From contig JALVZQ010000003.1 in the NCBI GenBank assembly GCA_027037535.1, positions 124,001-188,000 on the forward strand: DNA of 64,000 nt. Reading direction: 5' to 3'. This DNA is from Acidilobaceae archaeon (GTDB lineage: Archaea > Thermoproteota > Thermoprotei_A > Sulfolobales > Acidilobaceae). Position 1 is the stretch's first letter. Every line of letters begins with the position of its first letter. Made by a program: the position numbers and the translations under genes. Below, one piece after another: positions 35,200 to 43,025 of this stretch. The notes under the pieces are model-generated. The model had not been told where the DNA came from, did no database searches, and worked only from the letters and a program-made list of their open reading frames with translations.

Positions 35200-35233
35200 C
35201 CATGGGCCCCAGCAAAAGCATACAGGGCCATGG
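35200..35233. repeat. Inverted repeat upstream of map
   Basis: CCATGGGCCC and GGGCCATGG form a 9-bp stem with one bulged G and a 15-base loop. It lies just after TATA-like CTATAAATTC (35191), roughly where transcription of map would start. It could be an operator or part of the leader. Single copy, so weak evidence. Confidence 0.3.
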
Positions 35234-35297
35234 GCTTATCCATATAGAGGATACAATAGCTATGACAGCCACACTATGACTCGGGGAGGATGAAGAA

Positions 35298-36218
35298 TTG
35301 TTCATCGAGGAGACAATGGTCGAGAAACTAGTTGAGGCCGGCCGAATAGCCATAGGCGCCCGGGAACACGGAGCAAGCCTTGTCAAGCCCGGGGCCAGTG
35401 CCCGCGAGGTCTGCGAGGAGGTAGAGGACTGGATAAGGAGAAAAGGCGGGGAACCAGCGTTCCCATGCAATTTTAGCGTGGACGAGGTCGCGGCCCACTA
35501 TACGCCTGGGGTCAAGGACGATATACGTCTCCGCGGCGATGAAGTAGTCAAGATAGACGTCGGCGTCCACGTAGAAGGCTACATAGCGGATACAGCGGTT
35601 ACAGTAGACCTCTCCGGGAAATATAATCGGCTCCTTGAAGCCGCCAGTAAAGCATTGGAGGCTGTCGTGGAGATAATGAAGCCCGGGATACGGATATACG
35701 ATATCGGGAAGACAGTAGAGAACACCATTAAAAGATACGGGTACAAGCCAGTACGGAACCTCACAGGCCACACAATAGGCCACTACCTCATACACGCCGG
35801 GACAACCATACCAAACTACGCGGATAGAACAACATTCTACAAGAGGCTCCGCCCCGGAACACTGGTAGCGGTCGAGCCATTCGCCACGAATGGCAAGGGC
35901 CTCGTGAAAGAGGGGAAGATAACCAATATCTATAGCCTGACCGGTAAGAGGCCACGGGCGAAGCTGAACGAGGCCGAGTCCACAGCGTTATCTATTATAG
36001 TGGAGAAGTACAAGACGTTGCCCTTCACTCCAAGATGGCTCATAGGCGAGCTAGGAGAAGACAAGGCTGAGGCTGCTGTACGAGGACTCTACATGAAGGG
36101 CGTATTGCATGGTTACCCGATCCTCGTGGAGTCCGGTAAGGGACGGGTCTCACAGTTCGAGCACACGTTCCTAATATTGAAGGATAGGGTTATAGTGACG
36201 ACGTTGAAGCGGGACTAG
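35298..36218 (+). CDS. map: Methionine aminopeptidase, type II
   Basis: The 306-residue protein removes the initiator methionine. It has the archaeal type II pattern: FPCNFSVDEVAAHYTPG, the metal ligands VKIDVGVHVEGYIADTAVT (two aspartates), GHTIGHYLIHAG (histidine) and later TLVAVEPFATNG (glutamate), plus the winged insert typical of type II (TPRWLIGELGEDKAEAAVRGL). The closing QFEHTFLIL supplies the last glutamate ligand. The start TTG 35298 follows GGGGAGG at eight bases, better than the internal ATG 35316. Confidence 0.95.
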   Translation: MFIEETMVEKLVEAGRIAIGAREHGASLVKPGASAREVCEEVEDWIRRKGGEPAFPCNFSVDEVAAHYTPGVKDDIRLRGDEVVKIDVGVHVEGYIADTAVTVDLSGKYNRLLEAASKALEAVVEIMKPGIRIYDIGKTVENTIKRYGYKPVRNLTGHTIGHYLIHAGTTIPNYADRTTFYKRLRPGTLVAVEPFATNGKGLVKEGKITNIYSLTGKRPRAKLNEAESTALSIIVEKYKTLPFTPRWLIGELGEDKAEAAVRGLYMKGVLHGYPILVESGKGRVSQFEHTFLILKDRVIVTTLKRD

Positions 36219-36236
36219 TAACGATGGCTCCGCCTG

Positions 36237-36258
36237 GTGTTAACCGGGGAGTTAACAC
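36237..36258. repeat. 22-bp palindromic element, copy 1
   Basis: Perfect 8-bp arms GTGTTAAC and GTTAACAC flank CGGGGA. It lies between map and the DUF1512 gene, about 83 bases before the latter's ATG. Two near-identical copies occur at 39898 and 40593. The match in arms and core across three places is far beyond chance and suggests a protein-binding site or small mobile/structural element. Confidence 0.7.
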
Positions 36259-36340
36259 AAGATTTGTGTGCTGTGTTTAATAAGGCCTCTTATATTCCCA
36301 AATATACCAGGATATATCCAACGGCGGGTGCAGAATACAG

Positions 36341-37576
36341 ATGACCGACTGGGCAGCATGGATAAGCGCAATAAGCCAACTACTATTCCTAGTAATATTC
36401 CTAGCACTCTTCATGGGAGCCAACCAAAGACTACAACTATACGTCTGGACCAAGGACATACGGGCAAAACTCCTCCTACTAGAAGACCTAAAGAAACGAG
36501 CAGAGAAACAAACCCTCGACTACATGCTCGACAAGAAAGCAAAGAACCCCTCAAAAATATTGGAGAGAGTCAAGAACTTCTTCGTGATAAGCCCCGTAGA
36601 CATAGAGCCAACCGACATCATACGGAGACTCGAACACCTCATAGTAACACGAACAACGAAATACAAGGAGCTCTTCAAGACAGCAATGCCGGAAGCAAAC
36701 GAGGTAGACCGCACCAAGGCAGAGACAGCAGCGGAGATAACCGCGGTACTAGACTTCATCCACCGCTACGTTAGGCACTTGCTCCTCACAGGAGAGAAGA
36801 CAAAGAACTGGGTACTCATAATGCAGCTACAACTAGTAATGCCAATGATAGTACAACTAGCAGAAACCTACAGCAAGGCGCTAAACGATTTCCTCGTGGG
36901 GGCACCAATAGGAGACAGTGCAGGCCCAATAGTAGCAGTTAGACTAGCCGGCTACGAGGCCGAGTGGAAGACGGTAGACGAGGACACAGTCTATACTGAG
37001 GCAGAGCTAGAAGGCAGGAAACTAGTACTAGTAAAGGCGAAGGGCCCCGGATCAAACGTTGGAAGACCAGGATACGCCACCTACCAGATCATAAAGGAGA
37101 TGGTCGAGAAAGGAGAGAAACCAGCACTAATGATAACAGTAGACGCCGCGCTCAAAATGGAAGGAGAAGAAACGGGAACAGTCGCGGAAGGAGTAGGAGC
37201 CGCTATAGGAGATATAGGCCCAGAGAAGATAAGGTTCGAGAGGATCGCGGCCGAGTACAAGATACCGTTACGAGCAGTCATAATAAAGATGGGCATGGAG
37301 GAAGCAATACTAACAATGAAGAAAAAGATAAGCGACAACCTCGACAAAGCAGTAGAAACAGTCAAAAACATAATACTAGAAGAGACAAAGCCCGGCGACA
37401 TCGTGGTAGTAATAGGAGTAGGAAACAGTATAGGAGTAGGACAAAAACTAGAAGGAACAAATAAGGAACAAGAAACAAGCGTAGAGGAGCAAGCCAATGA
37501 ACAAGTATTGGAGAAACCAGCCAATAAACAACCAGAACCTAGAGAGAAAGGAGAAGAGAAGGAGGCAGAGGAATAA
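36341..37576 (+). CDS. DUF1512-family archaeal membrane-anchored protein
   Basis: The 411-residue protein has one N-terminal transmembrane segment (ISQLLFLVIFLALFMGA), a basic helical linker and a long soluble domain with a repeated glycine-rich pattern (LVLVKAKGPGSNVGRPG, GVGAAIGDIGPEKIRFE, VVVIGVGNSIGVGQ). I recognise this as the archaeal DUF1512 family, of unknown function. The last ~40 residues are a charged E/K/Q tail. It overlaps the next gene by one base (TAATG), so the two probably form a complex or at least an operon. The palindromic element copy 1 lies upstream. Coding strand is strongly A/C-skewed. Confidence 0.85.
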   Translation: MTDWAAWISAISQLLFLVIFLALFMGANQRLQLYVWTKDIRAKLLLLEDLKKRAEKQTLDYMLDKKAKNPSKILERVKNFFVISPVDIEPTDIIRRLEHLIVTRTTKYKELFKTAMPEANEVDRTKAETAAEITAVLDFIHRYVRHLLLTGEKTKNWVLIMQLQLVMPMIVQLAETYSKALNDFLVGAPIGDSAGPIVAVRLAGYEAEWKTVDEDTVYTEAELEGRKLVLVKAKGPGSNVGRPGYATYQIIKEMVEKGEKPALMITVDAALKMEGEETGTVAEGVGAAIGDIGPEKIRFERIAAEYKIPLRAVIIKMGMEEAILTMKKKISDNLDKAVETVKNIILEETKPGDIVVVIGVGNSIGVGQKLEGTNKEQETSVEEQANEQVLEKPANKQPEPREKGEEKEAEE

Positions 37577-37875
37577 TGCCCGAAACACTATATCCAGACT
37601 GGCTCCAGAGCATCATAGTCTTCATACTCCTAGGAGTAGTAATCTACATGCTCATGAGGCAAGCCAGAGAACTACGCGAAATGCAGGAACGCCTCCAGAG
37701 AAAAGTCAAACGCTACACAATAATCGACTGCAACGGAAAAGACTACAGGAGAGAATACAAGGAAGGAGACTACGTAGGAGCACAAGCCGAATGCCCAGAA
37801 AACCAGAAAGGATACATAAAAACAATCTACGCAGAGGAGCCAGAAGATAAAAACAAGAAGAAAAAGAAACAGTAA
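37576..37875 (+). CDS. Small membrane protein coupled to DUF1512 gene
   Basis: The 99-residue protein has one transmembrane helix (IIVFILLGVVIYMLM, residues ~13-28) followed by a charged helix and a small domain with two cysteines (IIDCNGKDYRREY, AECPENQKGY), and ends in a lysine-rich tail. Its ATG overlaps the stop of the DUF1512 gene. I do not recognise a named family; the coupling and similar topology point to a shared role. Confidence 0.8.
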   Translation: MPETLYPDWLQSIIVFILLGVVIYMLMRQARELREMQERLQRKVKRYTIIDCNGKDYRREYKEGDYVGAQAECPENQKGYIKTIYAEEPEDKNKKKKKQ

Positions 37876-38043
37876 ACTAGAACAGGGTACAATCCTTCAA
37901 AAACATCTATTATTAATGAAATATTCTATGGTTGAACTACTAAATCATAGGTTAGGATTACTATCTAATAAGCAAATGTTAAAGTATCATAGCCTCCGAA
38001 AAGAATATGGAGTATTCGTTTATACCTATAGAGATCATAATGG

Positions 38044-38232
38044 CTAAACCTTATCCAGATACCTCTTAAGTTCTGCTTCACTAGACTCTCCCAGTATGCA
38101 TATAAGATCCTTTAGTTTTCTCCTGATAGGTTTATTTATCCATACCTCGACTTCTTCTCCTTCCCTCAACTGTAACGGTTCCAAGGGCTTAAGAAATCCT
38201 TTTTCGTATCGTGCTCTGATTGTTTTCGACAA
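38044..38232 (-). CDS. DUF104-type antitoxin-like protein, orphan
   Basis: The 62-residue protein (MSKTIRARYEKGFLKPLEPL then LREGEEVEVWI) matches the short AF2212/DUF104 family of VapB-like antitoxins with an AbrB-like barrel. Such antitoxins usually precede a PIN-domain toxin. Here no PIN ORF follows: the next 168 bases hold only short frames. It lies 49 bases after metG on the same strand. It is either an orphan, a solo regulator or the remnant of a lost pair. Confidence 0.8.
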   Translation of the reverse strand: MSKTIRARYEKGFLKPLEPLQLREGEEVEVWINKPIRRKLKDLICILGESSEAELKRYLDKV

Positions 38233-38281
38233 GTCCTATCCCTAGTATTCAAATATGTCTAGCGGAGAAAATTAGGTTGGC

Positions 38282-39772
38282 TTAAACAATCTTCTTGAAT
38301 AGTATTGGTGCTTCGTTTACAGTGTATTCTCTTCCTTTTACTGGCTGGGCATCGTCTAGCCTTTCTATCGTGTAGCCGAATGCCTCGGCTAACCTCGTTG
38401 ACGCCCGCGGGGTTACAGGGTATAGCATTATGCTCGCGGCCCTGACTGTTTCTAGGAGACTGTATAGGTCTCTGGAGGGATCGTTTTTCTCCCATGGTTT
38501 CTCTCTGTTAATGTAGGCGTTGGCGACGCGTAGCATCTCCATTACTGCTTCTATTGCAGGAGATACCTCGTAGCTGTCTAGGCTCTCCTGGTACTTCTCG
38601 TAGGCCTTGTGGATTGCTTGCTCGAGCTCGGCGTCTATGGTTTCAGATGAGGCTCTCCCGCCTAGTTTCTTCTTGACTAGTACTCCTACTCTCCTGACGA
38701 GGTTGCCGTAGGTGTCCGCTAGCTCGCTGTTATAGATGCTGTCGAATAGTTCCTGCGTGTAGTCGACGTCCTTTGATGGGTTGAATAGCCTCATGAGGAC
38801 GTATCTTATCCCGTCGCTTCCCCTGTATCTCTCGACTAGATAGTCTATTGGTACCACGTTTCCCGCGCTCTTCCCTATCTTGAGGCCCCTGTTTATGAGG
38901 AATGCGTGGACTATCACCTTCCTAGGCGGATCAATATCTAGGGCTCTTAGCATGCTGAACCAGATCGCTGTATGGAACCATAGGATGTCTTTTCCTATGA
39001 CGTGGTGTGCCACAGGCCAGTACTTGTTGAATGTCTCTGGGTCCTCACGGTACTTTATCCCGGTTAGGTAGTTTAGGAGGGCGTCGAACCATACGTATAT
39101 CGTGTAGTCTGGGTCGAAGGGGAGCGGTATGCCCCACCATACTCTCTCCTTTGGCCTAGCAATGGATACGTCTTTCAGGCCCTCCTTCTCGATCTTGCGC
39201 AGTACCTCGTGGGCATAGCTCCGGGGATAGACGTGGTCCTCTAATACCTTCTTGAGATAGTCCTCGAACTCGCTGAGCTTGAAGTAGTAGGTTTCCTCCT
39301 CTAGCCACTCCAGGGGCTTCCTATGGATGGGGCAATAGGGTTTACCGTCTATCTCGAGGTATTCGCCTGGACTATAGAATTTCTCGCAGTCGACGCAGTA
39401 GTGGCCAGCGTAGCTTGCCTTATAGATGAGTCCCTTCCTGTAGATACGTGTAACAGCCTCTTTGACTAGCTCCTCGTGGTCTGGATCGGTTGTACGGATA
39501 AACCTGTCGTAGCTGATATCCATTAGGCTCCAATAATACTTGTATTTCTCAGCCATCTCGTCTACAAGCTCCTTCGGGTGTATGCCCCGTTTCTCGGCCG
39601 CGCGCTGGAGCTTCTGACCGTGCTCGTCTGTCCCGGTTAGGAAGAACGTGTCGTCTCCCTTCAAGCGATGGTATCTTGCTAGAGTATCGGCGTATATGGT
39701 TGTATAGGCGTGCCCGATATGTGGCTCCGCGTTCGGATAGTATATGGGTGTCGTTATGTAGAACCTCTCCAT
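38282..39772 (-). CDS. metG: Methionyl-tRNA synthetase
   Basis: The 496-residue enzyme charges tRNA-Met. HIGH motif: PHIGHAY (residues 17-23); the KMSKS loop reads KIGKS (RGLKIGKSAGN). A zinc knuckle appears as CVDCEKFY with a second half CPIH. The anticodon-binding domain shows the usual AYINREKPW. There is no C-terminal EMAP/Arc1p-like tRNA-binding domain, so the protein is the short form. GGAGGTGA lies eight bases before ATG 39772. TATA-like TTTATTTTT sits about 80 bases upstream, giving a leader of roughly 50 bases. Palindromic element copy 2 lies just beyond. Confidence 0.97.
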   Translation of the reverse strand: MERFYITTPIYYPNAEPHIGHAYTTIYADTLARYHRLKGDDTFFLTGTDEHGQKLQRAAEKRGIHPKELVDEMAEKYKYYWSLMDISYDRFIRTTDPDHEELVKEAVTRIYRKGLIYKASYAGHYCVDCEKFYSPGEYLEIDGKPYCPIHRKPLEWLEEETYYFKLSEFEDYLKKVLEDHVYPRSYAHEVLRKIEKEGLKDVSIARPKERVWWGIPLPFDPDYTIYVWFDALLNYLTGIKYREDPETFNKYWPVAHHVIGKDILWFHTAIWFSMLRALDIDPPRKVIVHAFLINRGLKIGKSAGNVVPIDYLVERYRGSDGIRYVLMRLFNPSKDVDYTQELFDSIYNSELADTYGNLVRRVGVLVKKKLGGRASSETIDAELEQAIHKAYEKYQESLDSYEVSPAIEAVMEMLRVANAYINREKPWEKNDPSRDLYSLLETVRAASIMLYPVTPRASTRLAEAFGYTIERLDDAQPVKGREYTVNEAPILFKKIV

Positions 39773-39897
39773 ATCGTCGTCACCTCCAATCGTGCCCCTG
39801 CAGTGGCCTAGACCTTGTTTAACTAGGTTATAGCAGTCGGGGAACGAGAAAAATAAAGATTGATCCCCGGGTGGGCCCCCCGGGTAGTTTTATGAGG

Positions 39898-39919
39898 GTG
39901 TTAACCGGGGGGTAAACAC
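39898..39919. repeat. 22-bp palindromic element, copy 2
   Basis: Arms GTGTTAAC and GTAAACAC flank CGGGGG, one arm mismatch from the perfect copy at 36237. It lies about 125 bases upstream of metG and directly beside a GC-rich hairpin. Confidence 0.7.
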
Positions 39920-39960
39920 CAATAATCAAATACATAAACACCCGATGGAAGAGGGCCGCC

Positions 39961-40140
39961 TCAGACAACCCAGTGCTCCACATACACCACGAATCGATCC
40001 CGTAGAGGGAGACTATTCAGAGAGCGCCTGTCTTCAACGGCGGCCCCAGGATCCAATAATATTATCTCGTCCCTAATCACAATATCTATAACAATACTCG
40101 GTTCACAATATGGACTAACGAGAATACACGGAGCGCACAA
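39961..40140 (-). CDS. Possible small protein, 59 residues
   Basis: From TTG 40140 the frame reads a hydrophobic strand-rich product (IVLCAPCILVSPY, IVIDIVIRDEIILLDPGA, RFVVYVEHWVV) that looks more protein-like than a shadow. There is no good ribosome site and no family match. The track's longer version (from 40242) runs into the neighbouring gene and is unlikely. Kept only as a possibility. Confidence 0.25.
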   Translation of the reverse strand: MCAPCILVSPYCEPSIVIDIVIRDEIILLDPGAAVEDRRSLNSLPLRDRFVVYVEHWVV

Positions 40141-40191
40141 TACTATACATCTATCATGGCGGTGCCAGAGAGATAAGAAGGGTGTATAGGC

Positions 40192-40611
40192 ATGGAGGAG
40201 ACAGGTATTCCTGGACACGCATCGAAGAATCCAAGCATGCATAGGCTACAAAGGCTCCTAGGCGAGCTGGGATTGAACTATGAGGCAGAGGGAGACGTTG
40301 TACGCATACATTATGAGGGGGTCGTGATCGAACTCAGTGATTATGGCGACGAGATACAGGTACAGGTCGAGCTGGTCCCAGAGCACAGTGATATTGTAGA
40401 CAGGGATGCATTGATGTTCTATGTCTTCGGCCTGGCATCGAGTATGCTGGGAGTCGAGGAATATGGGGTCGATTCTGTGGCAGGCTATAGCATGCTGTGG
40501 GCCTCGAAGAGATATAGTAGCTTGGAGAAGGCTGTAGGGGAGTTAGAGGAGCTTGTCAGGTTCCTTGTAGAGGCTGTGGGGAGGACTAGGAAGTGTTTAC
40601 TCCCCGGTTAA
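40192..40611 (+). CDS. Hypothetical protein
   Basis: The 139-residue protein is unrecognised. It is acidic, with strand-rich first half (VVRIHYEGVVIELSDYGDEIQVQVEL) and a helical second half, and has no membrane segment or cysteine motif. The first residues are glycine/proline-rich, and ATG 40237 (MHRLQRLLGELGLNY) may be the real start. Its last codons run into palindromic element copy 3, so the element encodes part of the C-terminus. It is convergent to the glycerate kinase gene with 7 bases between. Confidence 0.65.
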   Translation: MEETGIPGHASKNPSMHRLQRLLGELGLNYEAEGDVVRIHYEGVVIELSDYGDEIQVQVELVPEHSDIVDRDALMFYVFGLASSMLGVEEYGVDSVAGYSMLWASKRYSSLEKAVGELEELVRFLVEAVGRTRKCLLPG

Positions 40612-40614
40612 CAC
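40593..40614. repeat. 22-bp palindromic element, copy 3
   Basis: Arms GTGTTTAC and GTTAACAC flank TCCCCG. This is the reverse complement of the consensus seen at 36237 and 39898, so the element is inverted here. It spans the last codons and stop of the 139-residue gene, between convergent genes. Confidence 0.7.
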
Positions 40615-40618
40615 CCGC

Positions 40619-41932
40619 CTACTCCCCCGGAACACCCACCAAGACAACAGACACACTATTCAAGTTACTCCCAGTAGGCCCAGTCTTAACAAGAACCCCT
40701 AGCTCCCCGGCAAGCCTATAACTATCATTGGATCCTAGCAATCCGTCATAGTCGATTCCTAGCTTTCTCGCCCTCCGGAGGAGACCATTATACGCGATTG
40801 CCCCCGCGGCATCTGTTACTCCATCTATACCATCAGTATCCAAGGAGACGATACCGATTACTCCATCTTCTAGTTCGTCGCCCATCCAATAATCAATTTC
40901 CCGGGCAAACCATAGTGCGAGCTCCATGTTTCGGCCTCCTCTCCCGCTTCCCCTCACAGTCACGCTCGTCTCTCCACCGATTATGATCGCGGCTGGACCA
41001 GGTATAGGAACCCCTCGCATATAGGATTCGAGCGCTATCGATGCAAGCACCTTTGCGACGTCCCTGCTCTCGCCGGAGACACGGCTAGTCAATACCAGGG
41101 TATTGTATCCTCTCCTCCTCAAGCTATCCTCGAGGCGTTTTAGGACATCGATATTTGCGGCTGTTAGCTTGTTGACCACGTTCTCGAAAATCTTGTCTCC
41201 TGGCTTGGGAGTCTCCGGCAGTTCTCCCCTGGCCCCCTTCTCGAGGACCTCTAGGATTCCCCGTGGTAGCTGGTTTTCTACATTGTATGTTTTGATTATT
41301 GAGACGGCATCATGATAGGTTGAGGGGTCGGGAACGGTTGGACCAGACGCTATCAGGTCTAGTCGGTCGCCTGGGACATCGCTAGCGTATAATCCATAGG
41401 TTCTAGCCGGATAAAGGGCTTCCGCGAGCCTGCCGCCCTTTATCCGTGAGAGGTGTTTTCTAACAGTGTTGATCTCGAGTATGCTCATCCCGCTATTCAA
41501 CAGGATCCTGTTAGCCTCTATGATGTCTTCCAGCGACAATCCTTCTAATGGAGACTCTACGAGCGCGCTCCCTCCCCCGCTGACAAGTACCAGGACGTTA
41601 TCATCTCTTCCCAGACTATCAGCGTATTCTAGGACTGCTTCCCCGGCCTTAAGACTTTTCTCGCTTGGCAGTGGATGCGTCGACTTCAAGGTTTCGAGGC
41701 CGTCTACTCTTCCCTCCATGTATTCTGGAACTATTACGAGCCCTCCCTCGACCCGGCTAAGGGCCTCTAATGCTCCCCGGGCCATGCTTATGGCTCCTTT
41801 ACCGAACGCTATGATATGGGCGTTCCTTACCTCGAGAGCCTCGACTGCTCTCCTCGTAGAGTCCTCTAGCCTGGAGTATTCTACTATCTCCTCTACCACT
41901 TCATTGAGTATGTTTATTAGATTGCCCGCCAT
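40619..41932 (-). CDS. Glycerate 2-kinase (MOFRL family)
   Basis: The 437-residue protein matches the archaeal glycerate 2-kinase family: AFGKGAISMARGAL and STHPLPSEKS at the N-terminus, VLVSGGGSALVESP as the glycine-rich nucleotide region, and the C-terminal MOFRL domain (GGETSVTVRGSGRGGRNMEL, SLDTDGIDGVTDAAGA). It phosphorylates glycerate to 2-phosphoglycerate, the entry into lower glycolysis in non-phosphorylating sugar degradation. GGAGGGGACG precedes the ATG. The gene diverges from porG. Confidence 0.93.
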   Translation of the reverse strand: MAGNLINILNEVVEEIVEYSRLEDSTRRAVEALEVRNAHIIAFGKGAISMARGALEALSRVEGGLVIVPEYMEGRVDGLETLKSTHPLPSEKSLKAGEAVLEYADSLGRDDNVLVLVSGGGSALVESPLEGLSLEDIIEANRILLNSGMSILEINTVRKHLSRIKGGRLAEALYPARTYGLYASDVPGDRLDLIASGPTVPDPSTYHDAVSIIKTYNVENQLPRGILEVLEKGARGELPETPKPGDKIFENVVNKLTAANIDVLKRLEDSLRRRGYNTLVLTSRVSGESRDVAKVLASIALESYMRGVPIPGPAAIIIGGETSVTVRGSGRGGRNMELALWFAREIDYWMGDELEDGVIGIVSLDTDGIDGVTDAAGAIAYNGLLRRARKLGIDYDGLLGSNDSYRLAGELGVLVKTGPTGSNLNSVSVVLVGVPGE

Positions 41933-42088
41933 GGTATCGTCCCCTCCACTATTGTTATTCTTAAGGGTAGGAGAATATGTAGTGGCTCTCTACTCGTCAG
42001 AGCCTATGTTTGCTGTACATGGAAATCTAGATACATATATGCTTATTAGTTTTTATTGTGGATCAAGTCCTTGAATAATATATGATAT

Positions 42089-42700
42089 ATGGCTCTGCTT
42101 AAAGATGCCACAAGTGTGGGGCGCATAGCGTTGAGATACGAGATAAGATGGCATGGTAGAGGAGGACAAGGAGCCGTAACAGCATCGATGGTCCTTGCAA
42201 TGGCCGCGATCTACGAGGGAAAATATGCCCAGGCGTTCCCCGAGTTCGGTGCTGAGAGGCGAGGAGCCCCGGTAAAAGCATATACTAGGATAGGAGATGA
42301 ACCTATACTCACGAGGGCACCTATCCTCAACCCCGACATCGTCGTAGTATTAGATCCTAGCCTGCCCAAGGAGCTATACCTCGCGGGAGTAAAGGACTCG
42401 ACGATATTCCTCATAAACACTAAGAAGAGCCCAAGAGAAATAGCCGAGGACCTAGGAGTACCAGTCGAGAGAGTATATACTGTGGACGCGACCAAGATAG
42501 CCCTAGAAGTACTGAAGGTTCCCATAGTAAACACCGCGATGGTAGGGGCCCTAGTACACGTCGTGCCACTCGTGAAGCTAGAGAACGTGAAGAAGGCAGT
42601 ACTAGAAACCTTCCCAGGTAGGCTGGGAGAGGTAAACGTTCTCGCAGTCGAGAAGGCATACGAGGAGGTAGCAGGCAAGCTAGTCGAGGTGAACCCGTGA
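42089..42700 (+). CDS. porG: Pyruvate:ferredoxin oxidoreductase gamma subunit
   Basis: The 203-residue protein has the gamma-subunit hallmark RWHGRGGQGAVTAS, followed by FPEFGAERRGAPVKAY. It belongs to the 2-oxoacid:ferredoxin oxidoreductase family that cleaves pyruvate with CoA and reduces ferredoxin. The track start (ATG 42089) gives a 17-residue extension; TTG near 42131 (LRYEIRWHGRGG) behind GGGG would give the more common N-terminus. First gene of porG-porD-porA-porB, in the usual archaeal order. Confidence 0.93.
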   Translation: MALLKDATSVGRIALRYEIRWHGRGGQGAVTASMVLAMAAIYEGKYAQAFPEFGAERRGAPVKAYTRIGDEPILTRAPILNPDIVVVLDPSLPKELYLAGVKDSTIFLINTKKSPREIAEDLGVPVERVYTVDATKIALEVLKVPIVNTAMVGALVHVVPLVKLENVKKAVLETFPGRLGEVNVLAVEKAYEEVAGKLVEVNP

Positions 42701-43023
42701 TGGCGGAGGAGAAGTTACCCGCGTGGAACGAGCTCCCTCCAGGAGCAGTCATCCTCGAGCCAGGAAGCAGCGAGAAGAGGTATACAGGCGACTGGCGTAT
42801 ATTCAGGCCAGTGCTGAACCAGGACAAGTGTATAAGATGTCTTCTCTGCTGGGTGTACTGTCCAGACGACGCGTTCTACTTCGAGGACGAGCCCTACGTG
42901 ACTAGTAAGGGACGCAAGTACAAGTTCAGCCTCAAGATAAACTATGATCATTGTAAGGGATGCGGTATTTGTGTAGAGGAATGCCCTGTTAACGCGATAG
43001 ACTTCGTGGAGGAGGTGAAGTAA
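42700..43023 (+). CDS. porD: Pyruvate:ferredoxin oxidoreductase delta (ferredoxin) subunit
   Basis: The 107-residue protein carries two 4Fe-4S motifs, CIRCLLCWVYCP and CKGCGICVEECP, and transfers electrons from the TPP site to external ferredoxin. ATG 42700 overlaps the porG stop (ATGA junction GTGATGG) and has GAGGTG eight bases upstream; the track GTG 42697 adds one residue. Confidence 0.95.
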   Translation: MAEEKLPAWNELPPGAVILEPGSSEKRYTGDWRIFRPVLNQDKCIRCLLCWVYCPDDAFYFEDEPYVTSKGRKYKFSLKINYDHCKGCGICVEECPVNAIDFVEEVK

Positions 43024-43025
43024 TA

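Larger units (their letters stand above)
39773..40191. other. Intergenic region between metG and a small plus-strand gene
   Basis: About 420 bases with the metG leader and promoter at the left. A GC-rich stretch CCCCGGGTGGGCCCCCCGGG (39875-39895) can form a strong hairpin upstream of metG. The palindromic element copy 2 follows at 39898. A short minus-strand frame at 39961-40140 might be a gene and is listed separately. I see no RNA gene. Confidence 0.5.

Noticed and set aside
37928-38047. 39-codon plus-strand frame between the DUF1512 partner and the antitoxin
   Set aside because: Too short, no ribosome site and no PIN or other motif; not evidence for a missing toxin.
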